64,000 nucleotides of DNA from NCBI GenBank assembly GCA_030697365.1, contig JAUYQH010000139.1:1-64000 (forward strand), read 5' to 3'. Source of the DNA: Novosphingobium sp. (lineage in GTDB: Bacteria; Pseudomonadota; Alphaproteobacteria; Sphingomonadales; Sphingomonadaceae). The stretch's first letter is position 1; each line of letters starts with the position of its first letter. The notes below the pieces were generated by a model, which saw only the letters and a program-made list of their open reading frames with translations, was not told the DNA's origin and searched no databases. The translations under genes were made by a program, and so were the position numbers. This document shows, one piece after another, positions 24,576 through 33,009 of the stretch.

Positions 24576-25673
24576 TCAGCCGAACCTGTCGGGCGCATAG
24601 AGCGCGGCGTCGAGCGCGGCGGTCATCGTATCGCGCGGCAGGCCCAGAATTGTCTGCGCCGCAAGCCGGGCGGCGGCAGGCGCGGTCTGGATGCCGAAGC
24701 CGCCTTGTCCGGCGAACCAGAAGAAGCCATCGCGGCGCGCATCGAAGCCATAGACCGGCAGGCGATCGGGGGCGAAGCTGCGCAACCCCGCCCAACGCCG
24801 CTCGACTGCCTCGATCTTCCAGTCGACCACCGCCTCGAACCGGTCGATCGCCTCGGCCACCGCGAGCTCCTCGGGCGCGGCGTCGCACGGTTCGGACGCA
24901 CTCTCGTCGTGCGGCGAGAGCCAGAGCCGCCCGCTTTCGGGCTTGAAGTAGAAGCTGCCGCGGATGTCGAGGGTGAGCGGAAGCGTGGCGGGCGGAGCGG
25001 GCGCGGTGCGCAACTGGGCGACGGTCCGCAGCTTGGGTGCGATGCCCAGTGGCTGCGCTCCGGCGAGTGTCGCGACTGGATCGGCCCAGGCCCCCGCGGC
25101 ATCGACCAGCACCCCGGCGATCAGTTCCTGCCCCCGCTCGCATGCCAGCCGCCAGCGTCCGCCTTCACGTTCGGCGGCGGACAGGCGGGCGCGGGTGTGC
25201 AGCACCGCCCCGCCGTGCCTGGCCTGCGTCAGGTAGTGCTGGTGCAGCGCCGCGACGTCGATGTCCGCGCTGGCCGGTTCGCTGACGCCCCCCGTCCACT
25301 GCGGCTTGAGCCCAGGAATCAGCGCAGCGACGCCGTCGCGGTGGAGGCGATGGATCTCCACCCCGCTGCGGGCGAAGCGATCCATGAAGGCGTCGAGCTC
25401 GGCCGCATCGGAATCGCGCCCGAGGTAAAGACCGCCGCGCGGCGAGAGAATCCCCAACGCGCGCAAAAACGGCCCGGAGGCCACGGTCAGCGGAACGATG
25501 TCCGGCCCGCCATAGCATTCGTCCCAGAAAGCTGCGGAGCGGCCGGTGGTGTGATAGCCGGGCTGCTCCTCGGCCTCGAGCACGACCACGCGGGCGTGGG
25601 GCGCGAGTTCGGCGGCGAGCGAGGCTCCCGCCATCCCCGCGCCGACGATGGCGATGTCGTAATCTTCGGTCAT
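24576..25673 (-). CDS. FAD-dependent oxidoreductase (DAO/glycine-oxidase family)
   Basis: 365 aa. An N-terminal Rossmann motif (DIAIVGAGMAGASLAAEL) binds FAD, followed by VVVLEAEEQPGYHTTGRSAA as in the DAO superfamily. The C-terminal FAD contact is FWFAGQGGFGIQTAPAAARL. Relatives oxidise D-amino acids, sarcosine, glycine or similar amines, releasing an imino acid and reduced flavin; the substrate is not predictable here. The ATG overlaps by 4 bp the stop of the upstream hydrolase gene, so both are made from one mRNA. Confidence 0.88.
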   Translation of the reverse strand: MTEDYDIAIVGAGMAGASLAAELAPHARVVVLEAEEQPGYHTTGRSAAFWDECYGGPDIVPLTVASGPFLRALGILSPRGGLYLGRDSDAAELDAFMDRFARSGVEIHRLHRDGVAALIPGLKPQWTGGVSEPASADIDVAALHQHYLTQARHGGAVLHTRARLSAAEREGGRWRLACERGQELIAGVLVDAAGAWADPVATLAGAQPLGIAPKLRTVAQLRTAPAPPATLPLTLDIRGSFYFKPESGRLWLSPHDESASEPCDAAPEELAVAEAIDRFEAVVDWKIEAVERRWAGLRSFAPDRLPVYGFDARRDGFFWFAGQGGFGIQTAPAAARLAAQTILGLPRDTMTAALDAALYAPDRFG

Positions 25674-26647
25674 GCGCCCTTGCCCTGGGCAGGCGCCACC
25701 CGATCAAGAAAATCGTCGATCCGGCGCAGCGCCTTGTCGCGCACCGGGTCGGCTTCGCGCAAGATCTCGTGCGCAGACTCCGGGCCGAAGCGGACCAGTT
25801 CGGCGCGGCGCATCCGCCGTGCGGCGCGTTCGATCGCGGCGAACGAAACCAGCCGGTCGGCGGTGCTGGCAACGAGGAACACCGGGATGTCTATCCGCTC
25901 GAGCACCCCCGGCTTCTCGAGCCCGCGCATCGAGGCATAGGCGCGTTCGACCCAGCGCCAGCTGCCTGGTCCCATGACCAGGTCGGGACGCTGCTCGCGC
26001 CACCAGATCTCGTCGGCATAGCGGTCGGCGTCGTGAGTCAGCAGCTTGCCACGCCAGGCGAGCACCGGCTGGCCGGGTGTGTCACGCCATTTCCACGCGG
26101 CGCGCCGAGGATCGCCGATCGCTGCCATCGCCCGCGCGACCTGATGCATCGCCAGGTTGGGGAGCCGTCCGATCAGTCCGAGCATCGGCGCCGAAAGCAC
26201 CAGCGCGGCGGGGTCGATCCGCGCCTCGGCGACCGCTCGCAGCGCCAGGTGGCCGCCCATCGAGTGCGCCGCGATCACCAGAGGCCCGGCGCGTCCGCCG
26301 GTCCCTTCGGCGCGCGCCCCCTCGGCACACCATTGCCGCCAGAACGTGGCGAGATCGGCAACCCACAGCGCGAAATCCTCGACGTGGCCGGTCGCCGCAT
26401 CGCCGCCGAGCCGGCCCGAGCCGCCCTGGCCGCGCCAGTCGAACGCGGTGACCGCCCAGCCTTTCGCCGACCAGTGGCCCAGCGTCTCGAGGTACTTTTC
26501 GATGAAGTCGCCTCGGCCGGGCAGGAACAGCAGGGAGCCGCGCGAATCGGTGGCCGGCGAGGGCCAGTCCACGCGGCGGATCGGGTAGCCGTCGGGTGCG
26601 GTCCAGATGGATTCGCGCACTGCCGCGGGGATAGCGCGGCGATCCAT
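25670..26647 (-). CDS. alpha/beta hydrolase (lysophospholipase-like)
   Basis: 325 aa. It has the alpha/beta hydrolase core with the nucleophile elbow AAHSMGGHLALR and an oxyanion region FLPGRGDFIEKYLETLGHW. The catalytic acid and histidine are likely in VFLVASTADRLVSF and PESAHEILRE. It belongs to the serine aminopeptidase S33 / lysophospholipase PldB-like branch. No signal peptide is seen, so it is cytoplasmic. The start MDRRAIPAAV is chosen; a longer start would reach into the intergenic region ahead of the Tad locus. It is the first gene of a pair with the FAD oxidoreductase. Confidence 0.85.
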   Translation of the reverse strand: MDRRAIPAAVRESIWTAPDGYPIRRVDWPSPATDSRGSLLFLPGRGDFIEKYLETLGHWSAKGWAVTAFDWRGQGGSGRLGGDAATGHVEDFALWVADLATFWRQWCAEGARAEGTGGRAGPLVIAAHSMGGHLALRAVAEARIDPAALVLSAPMLGLIGRLPNLAMHQVARAMAAIGDPRRAAWKWRDTPGQPVLAWRGKLLTHDADRYADEIWWREQRPDLVMGPGSWRWVERAYASMRGLEKPGVLERIDIPVFLVASTADRLVSFAAIERAARRMRRAELVRFGPESAHEILREADPVRDKALRRIDDFLDRVAPAQGKGA

Positions 26648-26759
26648 GTCTCGCTTGTGCCGGGTCACCCCTGCCGGTGGTGGTTGTTCTACGTGGATAA
26701 TTCCGCCCTGCCGCCGATAGTTACTATTTGGTAAGCCATGGTGCGTAAGCACTTCCCCT

Positions 26760-27242
26760 ATGACGGGGGGAATTCTGGTTTACGGGCTGCTCGCGGCCTT
26801 GGCAATCGCACTGCTCGGAGCGGCGGTGAGCGACTTGCGCACCCGGCTCATCCACAACCGGCTGACTTTCGGGATCGCCGCCGCCGCGCCTGCTTTCTGG
26901 TGGGCGAGCGGTCTGGCGCTATGGCCCGGGGTGGCGGCACAGCTGGCGCTGGGCATCGCGGCGTTCGCGATCCTCGCCGGGATGTTCGCGCTACGGATGA
27001 TGGGCGGCGGCGACGTCAAACTGCTGACTGCGCTGGCGCTGTGGTTGCCGTGGCAGCCATTTCTCAAGTTGCTGGTAATCATGGCGCTGCTCGGCGGCGT
27101 GCTGACGATCGCTTTTGCCGCCGCGCATCGCATCGCGCGGCGCCCGGGTCGGGTGGAAATTCCATACGGAGTGGCAATCGCCGGCGCGGGCCTGTGGGTC
27201 CTCGCCAGCACATACGGAGCGGTTGGCCCGGTAACGGGTTGA
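26760..27242 (+). CDS. cpaA: CpaA/TadV-type prepilin peptidase
   Basis: 160 aa, nearly all hydrophobic, with about five membrane segments. It is an aspartic prepilin peptidase of the A24 family: Asp25 in SDLRTRLIHN and Asp85 in the GGGDVKLL motif form the catalytic pair. It lacks the N-terminal methylation domain of the larger PilD, as expected for the Tad system. It should cleave Flp-type pilins at the inner membrane, but no pilin gene is in this window. It is the first gene of the Tad locus, 112 bp after the divergent hydrolase start. Confidence 0.92.
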   Translation: MTGGILVYGLLAALAIALLGAAVSDLRTRLIHNRLTFGIAAAAPAFWWASGLALWPGVAAQLALGIAAFAILAGMFALRMMGGGDVKLLTALALWLPWQPFLKLLVIMALLGGVLTIAFAAAHRIARRPGRVEIPYGVAIAGAGLWVLASTYGAVGPVTG

Positions 27243-27250
27243 ACCCGATC

Positions 27251-27258
27251 TTAACCAT
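27251..27258 (+). promoter_or_regulatory. candidate CtrA half-site before cpaB
   Basis: The octamer TTAACCAT matches the core recognised by the cell-cycle regulator CtrA in alphaproteobacteria. It lies in the 63-bp gap between cpaA and cpaB, 48 bp before the cpaB start. A single short match is weak evidence. Confidence 0.3.
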
Positions 27259-27305
27259 TTTCCCCGATTGAGCGGGGCGACTTTCGAAGGGGCGAGGCCT
27301 TAGCC

Positions 27306-28328
27306 ATGGACAGGAAGAAGATGATGCTGCTGGTGGGGGCGCTGATCGTTGCGATCGGCACCGCCCTGTTGGCAAGAAGCATGTTCGCGGGCACCGCGAC
27401 GCCGACAGCCGACGCGGCGGCGATGGAGACCAACGGACCAAAAGTCCTTGTCGCCCAGCGCGCATTGCCGGCAGGCACGATCATCGCCGCCGACGCGGTT
27501 TCCTATCAGGCCTGGCCCAAGGACATGGTCCAGGACGCCTATTTCATCGACGGCGAGGCCGATGTCGCCAAGCTGCTGGGCACCGTGGTGCGGTTTCCGG
27601 TCACCGCGGGCGAGCCGATCACCCAGGGCTCGCTGGTCGCGCCGGGCGACCGCGGCTTTCTGGCCGCTGCGCTGGGCCCGGGCATGCGCGCCGTCACTGT
27701 GCCGGTTTCGGCCAAGACCGGTGTAGCCGGCTTCGTCTTTCCGGGAGATCACATCGATCTGGTTCTGACCCAGTCGATCAAGCCGGAAGAAGGCGAGCCG
27801 CTGCGCGCCTCCGAAACGATCCTGCGCAACCTGCGCGTGCTCGCCACCGATCAGTCGACCGAAAAGGAGACCGTCGAAGGCAAGACCGTGGTCCGCCAGT
27901 TCAAGACCGTCACGATCGAAGTGACACCCAAGATCGCCGAAAAGATCGCGGTCGCTCAGACAATCGGCACGCTCAGCCTGTCGCTGCGCGCGATCGCCGA
28001 TAACCAGGGCGAGCTCGAACGCGCGATCGCGGCGGGCGACGTCTCGATCCCCGAAGGGGCAAGCAAGGAACAGGAAGAGAAGCTGCTCAAGGCGGCGATG
28101 AGCCGGCCGATGGACAGCGGCAGCACTTTCGTGACCGGGGGCGACGTGTCGCGCTTCCAGCGCCGGTCGATGCCGTCGCGCAGCGACGTCGTCCGCCAGG
28201 CTGCCGTGGCTGTCGCGGCCGCCGGGGGCGTCCCCGCGGGCGGAACCGCGGTGGTGTTCAATCCCGGCCCGGTCGTCCGCGTGACCCGCGGCAAGGTTAC
28301 TGAAGCCGTGCCCGTGGGGGGCAAGTGA
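27306..28328 (+). CDS. cpaB: Flp pilus assembly protein CpaB
   Basis: 340 aa. One N-terminal membrane anchor (MMLLVGALIVAIGTALLARS) precedes a periplasmic SAF domain (about 45-120; VLVAQRALPAGTIIAADAVS) and a CpaB-specific domain (VTVPVSAKTGVAGFVFPGDH, IDLVLTQ). CpaB (RcpC) sits in the periplasm beside the secretin and may link it to the inner-membrane platform or bind peptidoglycan. It is followed by cpaC after a short gap, with the first possible cpaC ATG one base after the stop codon. Confidence 0.94.
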   Translation: MDRKKMMLLVGALIVAIGTALLARSMFAGTATPTADAAAMETNGPKVLVAQRALPAGTIIAADAVSYQAWPKDMVQDAYFIDGEADVAKLLGTVVRFPVTAGEPITQGSLVAPGDRGFLAAALGPGMRAVTVPVSAKTGVAGFVFPGDHIDLVLTQSIKPEEGEPLRASETILRNLRVLATDQSTEKETVEGKTVVRQFKTVTIEVTPKIAEKIAVAQTIGTLSLSLRAIADNQGELERAIAAGDVSIPEGASKEQEEKLLKAAMSRPMDSGSTFVTGGDVSRFQRRSMPSRSDVVRQAAVAVAAAGGVPAGGTAVVFNPGPVVRVTRGKVTEAVPVGGK

Positions 28329-28380
28329 GATGCGCAGCGCCATCCATAACGACTGCCGCGCCATCATGAGGGGCAAGACC

Positions 28381-29994
28381 ATGAATCGCCGATTGATCGC
28401 CACCCTGCTGAGCGCCGCCTGCGCGGTCGCCCCGCTGGCCATCCTGCCTGCAGGCGGAGCCCACGCCCAGAGCGTGTCGCGCCCCGCCAACGACATCGTA
28501 CTCTCGATCGGACGCGGCCAGCTGGTCAGCCTGCCGGGCAAGATGGCCGACGTGTTCGTCGCCAACGAGAACATCGCCGATGTCCAGGTCAAGTCCTCGA
28601 GTCAGCTCTACATCTTCGGCAAGGCGGGTGGCGAGACCACGGTCTATGCCAGCAACGCCGCAGGCCAGACGATCTGGTCGGCCAACGTCCGGGTCGGCTC
28701 GAACATCGACTCGGTCGACCAGATGCTCGGTCTCGCCATGCCCGACGCGAAGGTCAACGTCGCGACGATGAACGGCACCGTTCTGCTGACCGGCACCGTC
28801 GGCGCACCCGAGGATTCGGCCGAGGCCGAACGCCTGGTCAGGGCGTTCGTCGGCGAAGGCACCAACGTCATCAGCCGCTTGCGCACGGCGACCCCGCTGC
28901 AGGTCAACCTGCAGGTACGGATCGCTGAAGTCAGCCGCAGCTTCGTCCGCGACGTCGGGGTCAACCTGACCACGATCGACGGCTCGAGCGGGTTCCAGTT
29001 CGGCATCGGCCAGGGCCGCGCCTTCGCGCCGAACGTCTACTTCGGCCCCAACCAGGCGCTCGCCAGCGGCGGCAACGTGACGATCCAGGTGCCCGATGCG
29101 AACAACCCCGGCAAGTTCATCAACCAGTCCGGAACCTCGGTCAGCCCGATCGGCGTCGGCAGCACACTCGCCGGCGCGGGAAGGCTGCTTGGGCTCAACA
29201 TTCTCGGCGCGCTCGATCTGGGTGAAACGATGGGTCTGGTCACCACGCTGTCCAATCCCAACCTGACCGCGCTGTCGGGCGAGACCGCCGACTTCCTTGC
29301 GGGCGGCGAATTTCCGATCCCGATCAGCCAGGGGCTGGGTGCGACTTCGATTGAGTATCGCAAGTACGGCGTCAGCCTCGCCTATACCCCGACGGTTCTC
29401 GCCAACGGCCGAATCTCGCTGCGCGTCCGGCCCGAAGTGTCCGAACTTTCGGCGCAAGGGTCGGTCACGCTCAATGGCTTCCAGGTTCCGGCGCTGACCA
29501 TCCGTCGCGCCGAGACCACCGTCGAGCTGGGGTCGGGGCAGAGCTTCATGATCGCCGGGCTGATGTCGAACAACGCCCAGAACGTGCTCAAGAAGGCACC
29601 GGGTATCGGCGACATTCCGCTGCTGGGCGCGCTGTTCCGCTCGACCAACTTCCGCAAGGGCGAAACCGAATTGGTGATCGTCGTGACGCCGTACCTGGTC
29701 AACCCGGTCGATGCCAACGACATCAAGCTGCCAACCGACGGTTACCAGTCGCCCAACGAAATCCAGCGCCTGCTCCTCGGCATGGAGAGCGACGGCAAGT
29801 CGGGCGCGACCCGGCCGGTGCCGCGCGCCGCCGAACCCGCACCGGGCACGCCGGCCGGCCCGTCCGTGGGTTCGCTGGTGCAGCCCGGCGCTCCGGCCCT
29901 GGCCTCGGCAGATCCCGATGATGGCAAGAAGTCCGGACGGTCGAAGAAGGACCGCCAGGCGAGCGCGGCTCGCCCCGGTTTTAGCCTCAAGTGA
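28381..29994 (+). CDS. cpaC: Tad pilus outer-membrane secretin CpaC
   Basis: 537 aa. A signal peptide (MNRRLIATLLSAACAVAPLA, cleavage near AHA-Q) is followed by a short N0-type domain (VLSIGRGQLVSLPGKMADV), a BON-like domain (VNVATMNGTVLLTGTV), and the secretin barrel domain (about 230-450; SGETADFLAGGEFPIPISQG). It forms the outer-membrane pore through which the Flp pilus exits. The C-terminal 60 residues are Pro/Ala/Lys-rich and may be disordered. The ATG at 28381 has a GAGGGG site before it and starts the signal peptide; ATG 28330 would add 17 polar residues. Confidence 0.94.
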   Translation: MNRRLIATLLSAACAVAPLAILPAGGAHAQSVSRPANDIVLSIGRGQLVSLPGKMADVFVANENIADVQVKSSSQLYIFGKAGGETTVYASNAAGQTIWSANVRVGSNIDSVDQMLGLAMPDAKVNVATMNGTVLLTGTVGAPEDSAEAERLVRAFVGEGTNVISRLRTATPLQVNLQVRIAEVSRSFVRDVGVNLTTIDGSSGFQFGIGQGRAFAPNVYFGPNQALASGGNVTIQVPDANNPGKFINQSGTSVSPIGVGSTLAGAGRLLGLNILGALDLGETMGLVTTLSNPNLTALSGETADFLAGGEFPIPISQGLGATSIEYRKYGVSLAYTPTVLANGRISLRVRPEVSELSAQGSVTLNGFQVPALTIRRAETTVELGSGQSFMIAGLMSNNAQNVLKKAPGIGDIPLLGALFRSTNFRKGETELVIVVTPYLVNPVDANDIKLPTDGYQSPNEIQRLLLGMESDGKSGATRPVPRAAEPAPGTPAGPSVGSLVQPGAPALASADPDDGKKSGRSKKDRQASAARPGFSLK

Positions 29995-30007
29995 AAAGGT
30001 GAGAGTG

Positions 30008-30646
30008 ATGACCAACACCCTGTTCCGCGTGATCGCGCCCGCACTCACCCTCGCTCTTGGCGTCGGCCTTTCAGGCTGCGCGACCGAGCGCGGTCTCGAA
30101 AGCGTCAATCAGCCGGTGGTGAGCCGGACCAACTACACGCTCGACGTCGCCTCGTATGGCGGCGGGCTTTCGCTGCCCGAACAGCGCCGCCTGGCCGGCT
30201 GGTTCGAGGCGCTCGACTTGCGGTATGGCGATCGGATTGCGATCGACGACCCAGGCGCCAGCGGGTCCACCCGCGAGACAGTTGCGGCGCTCGCCGCGCG
30301 CTATGGCCTGCTGGTCGGCGAGGATGCGCCGGTCACCGCGGGGCAGATCGCCCCCGGCACGGTTCGCGTGGTGGTCAGCCGTTCGTCGGCGACGGTGCCC
30401 GAATGCCCCAATTGGCGGGTCAAGAGCGATACCAACCTGAACAACGCTACGCATTCGAACTACGGCTGCGCGATCAACTCCAATCTTGCTTCGATGGTCG
30501 CCGATCCGGAACACCTGCTCCACGGCGCCAAGGGCAGCGGCGACACCGTCGTGCTCACCTCGAGCAAGGCGATCGACAGCTATCGCGGGGCCAAGCCGAC
30601 CGGCGAAAAGGGCCTCAAGCAGAACTCAACCGGTGAGGACAAGTAA
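30008..30646 (+). CDS. cpaD: Tad pilus lipoprotein CpaD
   Basis: 212 aa. A lipoprotein signal peptide ends in GVGLSGC with the lipidated cysteine at residue 22. The body matches CpaD: GGLSLPEQRRLAGWFEALDL, then VVVSRSSATVPECPNWRV, then HSNYGCAINSNLASMVADPE, with a conserved cysteine pair that could be disulphide-bonded. CpaD helps the secretin insert or assemble in the outer membrane. It follows cpaC by 13 bp with an AAAGGTGAGAG ribosome-binding site and is one base from the cpaE start. Confidence 0.93.
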   Translation: MTNTLFRVIAPALTLALGVGLSGCATERGLESVNQPVVSRTNYTLDVASYGGGLSLPEQRRLAGWFEALDLRYGDRIAIDDPGASGSTRETVAALAARYGLLVGEDAPVTAGQIAPGTVRVVVSRSSATVPECPNWRVKSDTNLNNATHSNYGCAINSNLASMVADPEHLLHGAKGSGDTVVLTSSKAIDSYRGAKPTGEKGLKQNSTGEDK

Positions 30647-30647
30647 C

Positions 30648-31919
30648 ATGAACGCGCCTTGGAAACCTGCGGCCCAGGGAGGCCGTGACGCCTTCGCCGC
30701 GTTCATCTGCGACGAAGCAGCACTCGACGTGCTGCGTCCGGTGGCGGTGGAGATGGGCTGGCATCCCGAGAAGTGCCACAAGGGGGGCTTGCGCAACGCG
30801 GTCCAGTCGCTCTCGATCACGGCCAGCCCGAACATCCTGCTCGTCGATCTGTCGGAGAGCGGCGATCCGCTCAACGACATCAACGCACTGGCGGAGGTCT
30901 GCGAGCCCGGCACGGTGGTAATCGCGGTCGGCCAGGTCAACGACGTCCGGCTTTATCGCGACCTGCTGTCGAGCGGTATCCACGATTACCTGCTCAAGCC
31001 GCTCTCGACCGGTCAGGTGCGCGATTGTCTGGTCAACGCCCAGACGATCTTCATGGCGCCCAAGAACCAGGATGCACATGCGGCGAAGAAGCATATCTCG
31101 ACCGCGATAGTCGGAACCCGCGGCGGGGTCGGCGCCAGCACCATCGCGACTTCGCTCGCCTGGCTGTTCAGCACCGAGTACAAGTCTTCGACCGCGCTGC
31201 TCGATCTCGATATCCACTTCGGCACGGGAGCGCTCGCGCTCGACCTCGAACCCGGCCGCGGCCTGACCGACGCGATCGACAACCCCAGCCGGATCGACGG
31301 ACTGTTCATCGAACGGGCGATGATTCGCGCCAACGAGAACCTGGCGATCCTTTCGGCCGAGGCGCCGATCAGCTCGCCGCTGATGACCGATGGCGCGGCC
31401 TTCGTTCAGCTGGAGGAGGAATTCCGCCAGGCGTTCGAGATGACGGTCATCGATCTGCCGCGAAACATGCTGATCAATTTCCCGCACCTGCTGGCCGATG
31501 TGAACGTTGTGGTGGTGGCTACGGAAATGACGCTGGCTTCGGCGCGCGATGCGATCCGGATCCTGTCGTGGCTCAAGTCCAACGCCCCGCATGCCCGCCC
31601 GATCGTGGTGGCAAACAAGGTCCAGCCCTCGCTCACCGAGATCAGCCGGGCCGACTTCGAGGCATCGATCGAGCGCAAGATCAACCTGACCGTGCCCTAC
31701 GATCTGAAGGCTGCGGCCAACGCCGCCAAGCTGGGTCAAACTTTCGCCGAAGCGAATCGTTCGACGAAGGCCGGCGCGGTGATGCGCGAACTGGCCGCGG
31801 CAGTGATCGGCGAGGGTGAAGAGGGCGCGAGCGAAGCTGAGGGAGCGGTCGTCAAAGGCAAGAAGTCGCTGCTCGGCAAGTTCGATCTCAAGGCGATGCT
31901 GCCGCCCAAGAAGAAGTGA
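30648..31919 (+). CDS. cpaE: Tad pilus localisation protein CpaE/TadZ
   Basis: 423 aa. Residues 1-130 form a receiver-like domain (NILLVDLSESGDPLNDINAL, SGIHDYLLKPLSTGQVRDC). A MinD/ParA-type ATPase domain follows (about 145-400) with the atypical Walker A loop GTRGGVGASTIA, in which both usual lysines are replaced by Arg and Ala; this is usual for CpaE/TadZ. Other blocks are LLDLDIHFGTGALALDLEPG and MTVIDLPRNM. It positions the Tad machinery, often at a pole. The expected next gene, cpaF, is missing: tadB follows after 97 bp containing a strong hairpin. Confidence 0.94.
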   Translation: MNAPWKPAAQGGRDAFAAFICDEAALDVLRPVAVEMGWHPEKCHKGGLRNAVQSLSITASPNILLVDLSESGDPLNDINALAEVCEPGTVVIAVGQVNDVRLYRDLLSSGIHDYLLKPLSTGQVRDCLVNAQTIFMAPKNQDAHAAKKHISTAIVGTRGGVGASTIATSLAWLFSTEYKSSTALLDLDIHFGTGALALDLEPGRGLTDAIDNPSRIDGLFIERAMIRANENLAILSAEAPISSPLMTDGAAFVQLEEEFRQAFEMTVIDLPRNMLINFPHLLADVNVVVVATEMTLASARDAIRILSWLKSNAPHARPIVVANKVQPSLTEISRADFEASIERKINLTVPYDLKAAANAAKLGQTFAEANRSTKAGAVMRELAAAVIGEGEEGASEAEGAVVKGKKSLLGKFDLKAMLPPKKK

Positions 31920-31933
31920 GTCGAGGGGGCGAG

Positions 31934-31972
31934 GGCCCGGCAGGCGGCGGTTCGATCCGCGCCTCCCGGGCC
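31934..31972 (+). other. strong hairpin between cpaE and tadB
   Basis: GGCCCGG (31934-31940) pairs with CCGGGCC (31966-31972), and AGGC, GCGG pair with CCGC, GCCT inside, around a TTCGAT loop. This gives about 15 base pairs with one C-C mismatch and one bulged G. There is no T-tract after it, so it is not a standard terminator. It could be an mRNA processing or stabilising element, or the trace of a deletion. Confidence 0.7.
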
Positions 31973-32016
31973 GGAGCCCCGCAGGATAACGGACACCGGA
32001 AAGGCGGGAAGCCGGC

Positions 32017-32988
32017 ATGAGCATTCTCCAGCTGCTGCTGATGGCCACGGGGCTGATGACCATGATGGTCCTCGGTTATGCGGCGCTGTCGGGGCCTTCG
32101 GCCGGCAAGGAAAGCCATCGCCGCCTCCAGGCGGTGCGCTATCGCCATGCGGAAAGCACGAACGTCAAGGTCGAGGCGCAGTACAAGAAGGCGGTCGCGG
32201 CGCGCAAACCCAAGCTTCACCAGGTTGCCGGATCGAGCAGCCGGATCGAGGCCCTGATCCTGCGCCTGCACCGCACCGGCAAAGGCTGGACACTCCAACA
32301 GTACCTCTACGCCTCGCTCGGACTCAGCCTGACAATTGCCGTCATCGTTTATCTCCGATCGCACGCCGCGCTCCTCTCGCTGGGGGTGGGCGTGTTCGTC
32401 GGAGCCGGGTTGCCCCACATGGTGGTCAATTACTTCATCAAGAAGCGCGTCAGCTCGTTCACCACAAAGTTCCCCGATGCGATCGAGTTGCTGGTGCGTG
32501 GCTTGCGCTCGGGCCTGCCGGTGACCGAAACCCTGGGTGTCGTGGCAAGCGAAGTGCCCGGCCCGGTGGGCGAGGAGTTCAAGCTGATCACCGACCGGAT
32601 CAAGGTCGGCAAGACGATGGAGGACGCGCTCCAGGACACCGCCAACCGGCTCGACATGGCCGAGTTCAGCTTCTTCTGCATCACGCTGGCGATCCAGCGC
32701 GAGACCGGCGGCAACCTCGCCGAGACGCTGTCGAACTTGTCAGACGTGCTGCGCAAGCGCGCCCAGATGAAACTCAAGATCCGGGCGATGAGCTCGGAAT
32801 CGAAGGCATCCGCCTACATCGTCGGCTCACTGCCGTTCCTGGTCTTCACCATGATCTGGTTCGTCAACCCGGTCTACATCGGCGGCTTCTTCACCGAAGA
32901 CCGGCTGATCGTCGCCGGGCTGGGCGGAATGGTGTGGATGTCGATCGGGGCGTTCATCATGGCCAAGATGGTCAGCTTCGAAATCTGA
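32017..32988 (+). CDS. tadB: Tad pilus inner-membrane platform protein TadB
   Basis: 323 aa. An N-terminal membrane segment (LLMATGLMTMMVLGYAAL), a polar region, two further segments near 100-140, a T2SSF domain (about 155-285; TKFPDAIELLVRGLRSGLPV and FFCITLAIQRETGGNLAETL) and two C-terminal segments form the layout. TadB and TadC make the inner-membrane platform on which the CpaF ATPase acts. It is followed by tadC after 21 bp. A GGAAAGGCGGGAAG stretch provides the ribosome-binding site. Confidence 0.94.
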   Translation: MSILQLLLMATGLMTMMVLGYAALSGPSAGKESHRRLQAVRYRHAESTNVKVEAQYKKAVAARKPKLHQVAGSSSRIEALILRLHRTGKGWTLQQYLYASLGLSLTIAVIVYLRSHAALLSLGVGVFVGAGLPHMVVNYFIKKRVSSFTTKFPDAIELLVRGLRSGLPVTETLGVVASEVPGPVGEEFKLITDRIKVGKTMEDALQDTANRLDMAEFSFFCITLAIQRETGGNLAETLSNLSDVLRKRAQMKLKIRAMSSESKASAYIVGSLPFLVFTMIWFVNPVYIGGFFTEDRLIVAGLGGMVWMSIGAFIMAKMVSFEI

Positions 32989-33009
32989 TCAGGGCGGAAA
33001 GACAAGATC

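Noticed and set aside
28330..28380. ATG 28330 as cpaC start, directly after the cpaB stop
   Set aside because: It adds 17 polar residues ahead of a well-formed signal peptide, and GAGGGG lies just before ATG 28381. It cannot be fully excluded.
31079..31140. Broken Walker A in CpaE as a sign of inactivation
   Set aside because: Loss of the usual lysines in this loop is normal in the CpaE/TadZ family, so it does not mark a defective gene.
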